DNA of 64,000 nt from Corynespora cassiicola. Taxonomy: Eukaryota > Ascomycota > Dothideomycetes > Pleosporales > Corynesporascaceae. Positions 56,347 through 64,000 of the stretch are shown here, piece after piece. The stretch covers positions 124,001 through 188,000 of the forward strand of contig JAEUWY010000020.1 in assembly GCA_022059125.1 (NCBI GenBank). The letters are read 5' to 3'. The notes beneath the pieces are model-generated. The model was not told the origin of the DNA. It was given only the letters and a program-made list of their open reading frames with translations, and did no database searches. The position numbers and the translations under genes were made by a program. Position 1 is the stretch's first letter, and each line of letters begins with the position of its first letter.

Positions 56347-57676
56347 AACCATGTAGATGCGAACAAGTGGGGAAACGAAAGAGACGAGTACGAGAGAATG
56401 AACAAAAAAAATCAAGAACAGAATTATATCCGCATAGACAGGGCGTCCCCCGCCCAAAATGGGAAAAGAGCACACGAGAAGATACGATGTATGACGTATG
56501 AATCCCCCTATTGTAGACCGAGCTTGGAGACCCGGGAGGTATGAAAGAAATTCCCGCGCAACCACTTCGGAGATGAAGAGGGCGACACAGCACGGCGATG
56601 GCAATGGCAAGATCAAAGAGAAGGCGAAGAAAAAACTTGCACTCGCAGGACTCGGCCAGCAGCAGCACGGAGCGGATGAAAATCTTACACCCCCTTTTTT
56701 TGTACATATCAATCCGAAGAGTTGGTTATCAAGCCTTTTTTTTTCGTCTGTCCGCGGCCAAATCCCGTAATTGATGTCCCTAGATGGAACTGAACCGCCA
56801 TGCCCGACCAGGCCCAGGCACGTTACGTCCCAGCCCTGCCTTGCACAAAGAACTCACCTCACCTCAAGCCACCAAGTCGAGCAAAAAAGACAAGTCCCGT
56901 GCGCCCCCAAAAGGCCAGACCCGAACATGCACCGCGACCGCTACGCAACGCAATGCAACGCAAATCCCGATCCCCACGCATACGCAGCGATCCGCCGAGC
57001 ACGCCGCAAGCGCTGCGCCCAGACGCGCGCATGGGTGCTTTGGATCGCGAGCGGTGGCTCGTGGGCGGGTAGGGTGGCCTTCTAGAATGCGTGGCGGTGT
57101 GGACTGTGCGGAGGGTAGGGTAGGGTAGGGGATGGGTAGGGCTGATGGGAGTGCGCGGACGTTGGTGCTGAGGCTCCACTGCATCGCCATCGCGATCGGA
57201 GACGGGGGCACGGGCGGGCGCTAGAGGGGAGGGGGCCGAGGGCTGTGGTATGGTATGGATGGTATGGCATGGCTAGATGGGGGTGTGGTGGAAATGTGCG
57301 TTGGGATGCGTTTCAGCGCGATGCAATGGCCTCGTCCGTGCGCGCGGGTTGGGGTTATCCTTCTTAGGGTGCTGGGAGGCATTTTGCGGCAGCGCAAGTG
57401 TGGCTGAGGGGTTTTGGGTAGCAGATGGGAGGTAGAGGGAGTATATACTGGGGATTTTGTGTATGCGTGAACTTTGGTGAAGGGGGGGAATGGGAGGGAG
57501 TTAGGTGTGGTATGGAGGACCTGTTTTCACCTATTCTAGCAACACTGCAGTTTGAAAGAGTGTGCGGCACGGTTTGTGTGCTCTACTATCTCTCGTGTGA
57601 TACCCTTGATATCCCTCTTGAAATCAAAGGACGAAGAAGAAGAACAAGTACCTGCCTTCCTCCGTGAATCCTCGCC
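56347..57676. other. Intergenic region, 1.3 kb, GC-rich, no gene recognised
   Basis: Several frames of 90-115 codons overlap on both strands and look like chance reading of GC-rich DNA. There are two noteworthy sequence runs: a (GGGTA)n-like G-rich block at about 57112-57140, and TATGG repeats near 57247-57267. Confidence 0.45.
57112..57140 (+). repeat. G-rich (TAGGG)-like repeat with quadruplex pattern
   Basis: The block reads GGGTAGGGTAGGGTAGGGG and then ATGGGTAGGG. Four or more G3 tracts are separated by short loops, which fits the usual G-quadruplex pattern. The TAGGG unit resembles a telomere repeat (TTAGGG) lacking one T. Confidence 0.7.
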
Positions 57677-59121
57677 ATGGCAGACAACCACACCACCTCC
57701 CAAGCCCGCCTATCCTTCATCCACAAACTCATCCACGAACACTTCAACACAAAGGTAATCTCACCAACTCATCACATCCTCAATCAAATCCACAAGTTAA
57801 CCCCAAACAGGCCACCCAAATCCTCCCCATACAATACGACCCTCAATCCCCCTTCCAATACAACAGCTTCATCTATCACATCACCCTCGCCTCACCCCCC
57901 GAAAATGACCCCCCACAGCAACCCGGCACCACTCCGCTCCCGTCCAACACCAGAGCCCTCATCGTCCAGCTCACAAACCCGCACGCCTCGGGCATGCACC
58001 CGCACACCCGCGTCGAAAACGAAGTCGCCATGCTGACCCTCGCCGCCGCCGCTCTCGCGCAATTCACCCCGCGCATCGTCCCCGCAGTGTACGGCTGGGG
58101 TACGGCATCCGGGTCCGCGCAGGGCTGGATCATGCAGGAGCTGATGCCGGGATCGCCGCTGGATGAGAGCTTTGGCGGGATGGGGGCTGTGGAGAGGGAG
58201 GGTGTGTTGGGGCAGGTGGCAGCAATTCTCGGGGCGCTGCAGGGGTTTCGGGTGCCGGAGTCGATTAGAGGGCGTGGAGGGGTTACTTTCGATGGTGCTG
58301 GGCAGATTGTAAGTTCGGCGATGGCGAGTGTGGGGGGGTGGGCCGTGGCCGTCATATGAAGCTTACTTCAAAGATCGGCTGGAGCGGGCGCTGGAAGAGG
58401 CGGATGGGAATAAGTATATCAAGGGGTGGAGGGCGAATGGGGTGAGGGAACGGCTTGAGGGGTTTGTCGAGCGTGGCGTCGCAGTGCAGTTCGAGGGCCT
58501 GGAGTCGAGGGATGAGAAGGTCATTGTGCATGCGGACTTTAGTAAGTGGCCTTCCCCCCCACCCCCCTTCCCTTCTACATTTCCCATCTTCAAGTTGTAC
58601 GTTTCTCGGGTACTGCGAGAACCTATGCTCACGCTCTTTTTGCTAAACTCATAGCTCCGAGTAATATGTTATATGACGCTTCCACGCAGCGCATCACAGC
58701 ACTGCTCGACTACGACTTCGCGTGTGTACTTCACCCCTCATACGAGTTTCTGCGGTCTTTCGGCGGCGCTGGGGGCCGGCTTGAGGGCTGGTCTGGTGCT
58801 GAGTCGAGCGAGCAGGCGGCACTGCGCGATGCGAAGCTCCACGGGTTCCCGTCGCCGTTGCCCGAGAACGTCGAGGGTGGCGTACAGTGGGATGTTGCCG
58901 CGGCGTGGGAGAAGGAGCTGGAGAAGATAAATGTGAAGCGTCCGAGGACTATGAGGGGGATTGATAGGGTTGCGGATGTGGATGCGGTGCTTGGGTTCAT
59001 CTTGCCCTGGAGGATTACGAATTCGGATGTTTTGCGGTTACAGAGTGAGGAGGTTATATTGAAGTGTAGGGAGGAGAATGAGGTTCAGTTAGTCAAGTTG
59101 CTGGATCATATGAGATTTTGA
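57677..59121 (+). CDS. APH-family phosphotransferase-like protein, frameshift in G7 run
   Basis: Three exons (57677-57754, 57811-58541 and 58655-59121) give about 424 aa if one base is skipped. The protein-kinase-like aminoglycoside phosphotransferase (APH) fold is seen: a Brenner-type catalytic loop VHADFTPSNMLYD (built by the splice at 58541/58655) and LLDYDFA, the metal-binding Asp segment. Fungal members likely phosphorylate small metabolites rather than drugs. Near 58331-58337 the frame breaks: the first frame ends in SVGGWAVAVI and stop, while the frame with one G fewer continues as GGPWPSYEAYFKDRLERAL, which fits the family. The lesion is in a run of seven G, so an assembly indel is likely; otherwise the gene is broken. 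Confidence 0.75.
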
Positions 59122-60404
59122 CTGTCACAAAGAGGATTGCTCAACACAGATATGATGGAAAATGATAGACTTGTTTAAAAAAAAAAAATCAGGGGTAGAG
59201 GGCAGATTTCCGATCAGTCTATTTTCAAGTACTTATTCCATCAGAGCAAACATTGTACCTCGAATGGTACTACCAATACCAAAATTTTATTCAAGTTTTT
59301 TTTTCTCATCAAAAACACAACAGACGAAAAAGATACTTACGATCGTTTCTCCCCGTAGACCAATCCCTCGCTCTGCTTAGTCACCATACCACCGCAGAAG
59401 CCCCTCAAGACACTGACCCTCTTCCCCATCCAGCACCCCCCCTGTCCCTACAAGGCTGAAAGCCTCGACCCCTCCCCTCGATCGAGAAGAAAAACTGGCA
59501 AGGAACCGGTCAGCCCAGTAGACAGGACAGGGGTGCACGACCCAGATAGGTGCACCCTTGGATGGCAGCCCAACCGCCCGTGCACCCAAGTAGAGCGACG
59601 GACCACGCTACCCAGCCCTAGATACACGCTACTCACTCGGGCACGCCACACGTGCGCACGCGAACCCAGCACCTCCCCGCCAGCCTCACTCTTCGGGCTC
59701 GAAGGCGAACAGCGCGTCTGGGCCTGACAGGAAACGGCGGTGCACCTGCAGCAGGGTTGTAGCCCGGCGCTCGACGACGATGCGGTGAGTATGGGCGAGG
59801 ATACAGGGGAGAAGGGTGGGAAGGGGATGTATCATGAGAGAGACGGACGGACGGACTGACTGGGCGCTTGGATCTGCTCCACTGGATCGTCGATGAGGGC
59901 GCGCGATGGATGGGTGCGGGAGCGCTGGAGGTTTCGAGGATACGTACCGGGCCAGCGAGGACGGGTATCCGTTCCGTACCGTGGGCTGCGAAGCCGTGGA
60001 CCTTGGGAAGTGCGCGTGTAGACGCAGACACAGCTCTGCTCCTCGGACCAGAGTCGAGGGGAGCAAAAACTTGGCTCATCATGTTTACATCATGAGTCTG
60101 CGCGTCATGCTTCAACACGAACCCGAACCTTGATCGCGCGTCCGACACTCCACCTCCAACTCGGCCCCTGGATAGCACCACCACCGCCGCCGCCGCCCTC
60201 CACTTACGCGACCCTGACCTCCCCTCCCCCTCTGTTGTTGTTTACCTGTGTCGGCAGGCCAACAACGCGTCCCCCTCCTTACACCACCATTACATGCATA
60301 CACGCCTGCATACACGCGCCCCTACAGTAGCACTGCAGCAAGGCAAGCCAACGGCCCGGCACTTCCACTCCAAGTGTCGCAACCCAAACGAACGCAGGGC
60401 ACAT

Positions 60405-60413
60405 CAAGTAAGC

Positions 60414-60456
<43 letters not shown>
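60405..60456 (+). repeat. Tetranucleotide microsatellite (AAGC)n
   Basis: About 13 copies of a four-base unit, with two early AAGT variants, run without break. The opposite strand reads (GCTT)n. Confidence 0.95.
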
Positions 60457-60740
60457 AAACCGCCCACCAAAAAACAGGGAAACCAGCATGAAAAAAAAGA
60501 CCGGTGAGTATGCGTGCCCACCCGCCCTACCACCCCAAAACGGCCAGTGTCGGGCAAATCGCCTCGGCGAGGCTGTCGGGAGCCCTCTACGCTCCGTCCA
60601 GGCAGGTAGGCAGGCAAGCAAGCAAGGCAAAAGCAAAAGAAAACGTCGTCGTGCGTTGGAAGAAAGGAAGGGAAAAAAAAAACGACGATTCAGGGATGTA
60701 GTACCGCCGAGCGTTACAATGGCGGATAGAATGGGGGCCC

Positions 60741-60790
60741 ATCTAGCTACCCTACCTACCTACCTAGCTACCTACCTAGCCTAGGTAGCT
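60741..60790. repeat. (CTAC)n-type microsatellite with palindromic end
   Basis: Repeated CTAC/CTAG units end in CTACCTAG-CCTAGGTAG, an imperfect inverted repeat that can fold on itself. Confidence 0.8.
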
Positions 60791-60844
60791 GTATACCGTG
60801 CGGTTAAGCAAATCACCCTGCCCATTCATCCATCTGCCGTCCCG

Positions 60845-60903
60845 CACGCCACGCCACGCCACGCCACCACGCCACGACTCGACTCGACTCGACTCGACTC
60901 GAC
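60845..60903 (+). repeat. Two adjoining pentanucleotide repeats, (GCCAC)n and (GACTC)n
   Basis: Copies of GCCAC from about 60845 to 60874 pass directly into about six copies of GACTC. A looser CAATC repeat follows at 60986-61020. Confidence 0.85.
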
Positions 60904-62293
60904 GCGGGAGCGCGCGGGAAAGTACCTTACCACCTTGTTTGACCTTGGCTCTGCCCTGCCGTGCCCGCCCTGTTTACTCATCAAACCCAATCAATCAATC
61001 CAATCCAGTCCAATCCAATCTCGCACTGCGGTCGGGAGCGGAGATCACGCGGCCTCGGATCGGGAGATCTGAGGATCGGGGAAAGAAAGAAGAAAAAAAA
61101 GATAGTCAAAACGGGAATACGAAGTAAGGAGGGTGAGTGAGGGCGTTGGCGTGCATCGTGATGGAGAGGCAGTTAGTGGCGGCTGGCCCTGGGCCTGCTT
61201 GGGTGGCTTGACGCGGGAGGGTTGGTACGAGGCTAGACGATCTGGCGTGTGGCAGTGCTGTGGCATGTGAAAGGAGGGGGACAAGTCGAACGACATGTCT
61301 TCAGGTGCGCGTGTCGGCGTTGATGTAGTGTGAATAGGAAAATTGCTCCTGCAAACATGGTGTACCGCACTCGTGTGGATGGGCATCACGTCAATTTCGA
61401 CCAAGTTTAAAGTGTTTGAAAGTGTTCATTCAGACCACATCGTACTAAACCGCAAGGGCCGCATTCAATCCCCAGTCCATAGTCTTCAAACCATTCGCTA
61501 GACAAGAAGCTCGTCATCTAGAAAGCCAGACTCCAAACCAAAGTGTCGAGTCAACAGCCTGCAAAAACAACAACTCCCTGTCTGCGCGTTCAATATCAGA
61601 TTCGACCGCACCCAACCTGCCAACTCAAACCAATAGGTGAGTCAAGACAGACTAGGCGCAGGATCCCAATATCAAACCCATCGACAGCCCAAAGCATAGA
61701 CAAGAACCAGATCTGGGCCACATGATAGCTCCCCCAAATAACCGCGGACGCCGGCAAGAAAGTCATTAGACCGGGCCGCTCCCAAGCACATTGCATCTTG
61801 CCCAAAACAGTAGAGAGAGTCGAAAGGAAAGCCAGTAAGAAACAAAAACAATCAAATCAGCCCGCAAACGCCGCAAGTATTCACCAGCAAGACGCTCGCT
61901 ACATGTACTTGAAAAAGTCAGGGCCCAACCGCTAAATCCAGCCTACCCAAACCAAAACAGACGCCGGTGCCGAACCCAACATTAAAGAATATCGGATTAG
62001 ACGCTGCAGGCATTATAGGGCCAGCCAGTTAGTTCTCGTGGGTATCATTCGTCGTGACGTCGTGACAAGGACCAACCAAAGAGGATGGTCCCAAAGAGGG
62101 GGGACACTGCGAACTGTCATCCAGAACGTGTGGAAATGTCGAGAGTAAAGGAGTAGTAGATGGTGTTGTAAAGGGTCGGAGAGAAGGAGATGTATATCCA
62201 GCCGAAGCATCGGTCTTCGGGGGGATCGAGAAGACAATATCCAGTGGTCGTGGTCGCATGAGAAGCAAGCCCTAGCGCAGCTGGGAGCATCAT

Positions 62294-64000
62294 CTAAAAA
62301 CGTGTCGTCGAGCTGCGGGCCAACCCAGGCCGTGACACCTTTGATGGGGATCCGTTGGGTGCAACTGCAGAAGCACGCGCTCCAATCTTCTCAAAGCCCT
62401 GCAACATGTCGATGCCCGGCTCCGAGTCGTCACTGTTCAGGAGACGGAAGATGTCGTCGTCGTCCTGCTGCTGGGCAGGACCGTCAAAGGTCTGGGGAGG
62501 AGTAAGGCCAGACCGGCGGTTCTCCTTGTCCAGATCCGGAAGCGAAAACTCAGGCAGGGGTGCAGAGGTCGGGGGCTTCAGGATGGGCGGCTTGATGGGA
62601 GACTGGTCCTTGGCCGGGGACATGGACGGGATGTTGAGGAAAGACGACGACAGCTTCCAGTTGGGGGTAGGCGATGCGGTAAGGTTCGGCTTCATGCCCG
62701 TCACGTCGGCCAGGATGCCAGACGTCGTGGCAGCGCGTTCAAGACGCGGTCGCTTGGCGCTCGGGCGCAGCGGGCTCTCCTGGTAGTCGTACTCGCCAAA
62801 AATGTCAAAGGTGCTCTCAAAGTTGTCTCCGACGAGGTTGACATTCTCGTCATTGGGAATCTGCACGGCCGGGCTCCAGTTCTGATGGCTGAGGAAAGAC
62901 GTGTCGACCCACATGGCCATGTTCTTGTCCGGCGACGGTCCCACGAGCTCGCGCATCTTATTCCTGTGGTTGCGCAGGTTCGTGTTTGGCGACGCGGATG
63001 CCGGCGGCAGAGCCGGACGCTTGAACACGACGGCCGGAGTGAGGGGATCGTTGCGATCCTTCTTGTCGCTGGTGCGGAAAGGAGACGAAATCAGCTGAGC
63101 AGCATTGGGCTGCTTCATGTAAGGGCGCGTCTTGGAGGGCGAATCATACGAGGAGCCGCGAATGCGAGCAATCTCTTCCTCTGCACGGCCGCGCTTGATG
63201 CTAGGGCGATCGTGATCGGCTTCAGAGGTGAGCAGAGGCCCAAGCTGGCCCTTGGTGGCCGAAGACTCAATTGACGAGTAGTAGCCGCTGTCGCCCAGGC
63301 CGTTGAATTTGCGCTTGCGACCGCCAGACCTGCTCGAAGGAGGGAAGCGTGGGGCGCGAGGCGGTGTGTCCTCTCGCATGGAGCGCGAAACTGCGGGCGG
63401 CGGCGACGAACGGATGTCTGCTGGAGGCGGTGATGATGGGATACGTGGCGGAGGCATAGTCACGGGATCGTGGCCATCGTGAGCGGCAGGGTCTGAGCAT
63501 GGGATGGTGGCATCCGATGACAGCTCCGTCTCCTCGGGAAATTTGCTAGAGTCGAAACCTTTGGACGAGCTCAAGGGGGGCAGGCTAGCAGACGTTGACG
63601 TTGGCGGTCGAGGCAGTTCGCTGGGATATGCCGGGACGAAACCATCGGGGTTGGTTGGCCGGCGTGTAGACTTGATCTTGTAGTACTGTTTCTCAAAGCC
63701 CGCATTGATGCGCCAGTAATGCCCCTTTCCGGGGTCATCCTTGGGCCGCTCCTGCTTGGAGAAGGACTTGCTCAGGCTCAGGTTGTGGCGGATGCTGTTC
63801 TGCCAGCCTGTGTCCTGCGTGTTGCGGTAGAAGGCAAACGTGTCGGAGATCCACTTGTAGATTTGGGCCAGCGTCAGGCGACGGTTGGGGGCACGCAAAA
63901 TGGCCATGCCGATGAGGACGGCATAGCTAAAGGGCGGCTTGTTGCCGTCGTCCTCGACCGGAGGCATCTCGTCGGGGGCGGGCAATGGGCCGTCCTGCTC
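62294..64000 (-). CDS. Forkhead transcription factor (5' end outside window)
   Basis: The visible part is 568 aa and stays open to the window edge, so the true start lies beyond 64000. A fork-head DNA-binding domain spans about visible residues 21-110: KPPFSYAVLIGMAILRAP, LTLAQIYKWISDTFAFYR, then WQNSIRHNLSLSKSF (recognition helix 3) and GKGHYWRI. The remaining 450 residues are Ser/Pro-rich with many SP/TP sites, as in cell-cycle forkheads regulated by CDKs. There is no FHA domain in the visible part, which fits the Hcm1/Sep1 branch better than Fkh1/2, although an FHA domain could lie upstream. It acts in the nucleus. The long intergenic stretch downstream holds no other gene. Confidence 0.9.
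   Translation of the reverse strand, partial: EQDGPLPAPDEMPPVEDDGNKPPFSYAVLIGMAILRAPNRRLTLAQIYKWISDTFAFYRNTQDTGWQNSIRHNLSLSKSFSKQERPKDDPGKGHYWRINAGFEKQYYKIKSTRRPTNPDGFVPAYPSELPRPPTSTSASLPPLSSSKGFDSSKFPEETELSSDATIPCSDPAAHDGHDPVTMPPPRIPSSPPPADIRSSPPPAVSRSMREDTPPRAPRFPPSSRSGGRKRKFNGLGDSGYYSSIESSATKGQLGPLLTSEADHDRPSIKRGRAEEEIARIRGSSYDSPSKTRPYMKQPNAAQLISSPFRTSDKKDRNDPLTPAVVFKRPALPPASASPNTNLRNHRNKMRELVGPSPDKNMAMWVDTSFLSHQNWSPAVQIPNDENVNLVGDNFESTFDIFGEYDYQESPLRPSAKRPRLERAATTSGILADVTGMKPNLTASPTPNWKLSSSFLNIPSMSPAKDQSPIKPPILKPPTSAPLPEFSLPDLDKENRRSGLTPPQTFDGPAQQQDDDDIFRLLNSDDSEPGIDMLQGFEKIGARASAVAPNGSPSKVSRPGLARSSTTRF

Larger units (their letters stand above)
59122..62293. other. Intergenic region, 3.2 kb, low complexity, presumed 3' side of forkhead gene
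   Basis: No gene is supported. Frames of up to 183 codons on both strands overlap and code Arg/Pro/Ser-rich text. Several microsatellites lie at 60.4-61.0 kb. The right end, about 61.9-62.29 kb, is probably the forkhead 3' UTR. Confidence 0.4.

Noticed and set aside
60248..60784. 178-codon frame with Lys-Gln-Ala-Ser repeats
   Set aside because: It is only the translation of the (AAGC)n microsatellite and flanking low-complexity DNA.
1..64000. CRISPR arrays, prophage or bacterial operons
   Set aside because: Short GT..AG introns, nuclear-type tRNA intron and fungal gene families show a eukaryotic nuclear region; no spacer-repeat arrays were seen.

Overview
The window comes from a filamentous ascomycete (Pezizomycotina; gene content and style fit Dothideomycetes, but that rank is an inference). 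Evidence: many short GT..AG introns of about 45-60 nt, Zn2Cys6 regulators, a fungal NACHT STAND protein, an HsbA-type secreted protein, a DUF3632-type protein and fungal versions of housekeeping genes (PEX3, BUD31, RPC19, HIS3, AP-2 mu). There is no operon structure. Coding models below were spliced by hand from the sequence.

Left part (1-13.4 kb) is the accessory-looking end. It holds the 3' end of a short-chain dehydrogenase, two adjacent broken minus-strand genes (592-1492 and 1842-2733), a membrane-anchored kinase-like gene, an unresolved ORF patch, a Cys-rich single-pass membrane protein, a T5orf172 (GIY-YIG-like) protein, an intron-containing tRNA-Gly(GCC), a possible gene remnant and an HsbA-like secreted protein. 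From 13.4 to 18 kb a Zn2Cys6 regulator and a DHA1-type MFS exporter lie tail to tail.

Middle part: a vacuolar-type Ca2+-ATPase (about 20-23.6 kb), AP-2 mu (23.9-25.3 kb), a NACHT STAND gene broken by one frameshift and one in-frame stop (25.8-28.7 kb), an F-box-like gene, a coiled-coil protein with a 24-nt minisatellite, three degenerate tandem repeats of roughly 110 nt, a GT8 glycosyltransferase, PEX3, a zinc-finger-like regulator with only half of a binuclear cluster, a DUF3632-type protein and an amidase.

Right part: the mitochondrial DEAD-box helicase MSS116-like gene, a single-pass membrane protein, then a compact housekeeping block (BUD31, complex I LYR subunit, RPC19, HIS3 between 53.1 and 56.3 kb) with short divergent promoters and a Gcn4/Cpc1-like hexamer before HIS3. 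An APH-type phosphotransferase with a one-base frameshift in a G7 run follows, then about 3.2 kb of low-complexity intergenic DNA, and finally a forkhead transcription factor whose 5' end is cut by the window edge.

The genes work mostly in separate pathways (calcium storage, endocytosis, peroxisome biogenesis, splicing, respiration, RNA polymerase I/III, histidine synthesis). I found no convincing undescribed multi-gene system. The items most worth a second look are the broken STAND receptor, the cluster of frameshifted genes (true decay or homopolymer sequencing error), the kinase-like and T5orf172 proteins of unknown role, and the regulator/exporter pair.
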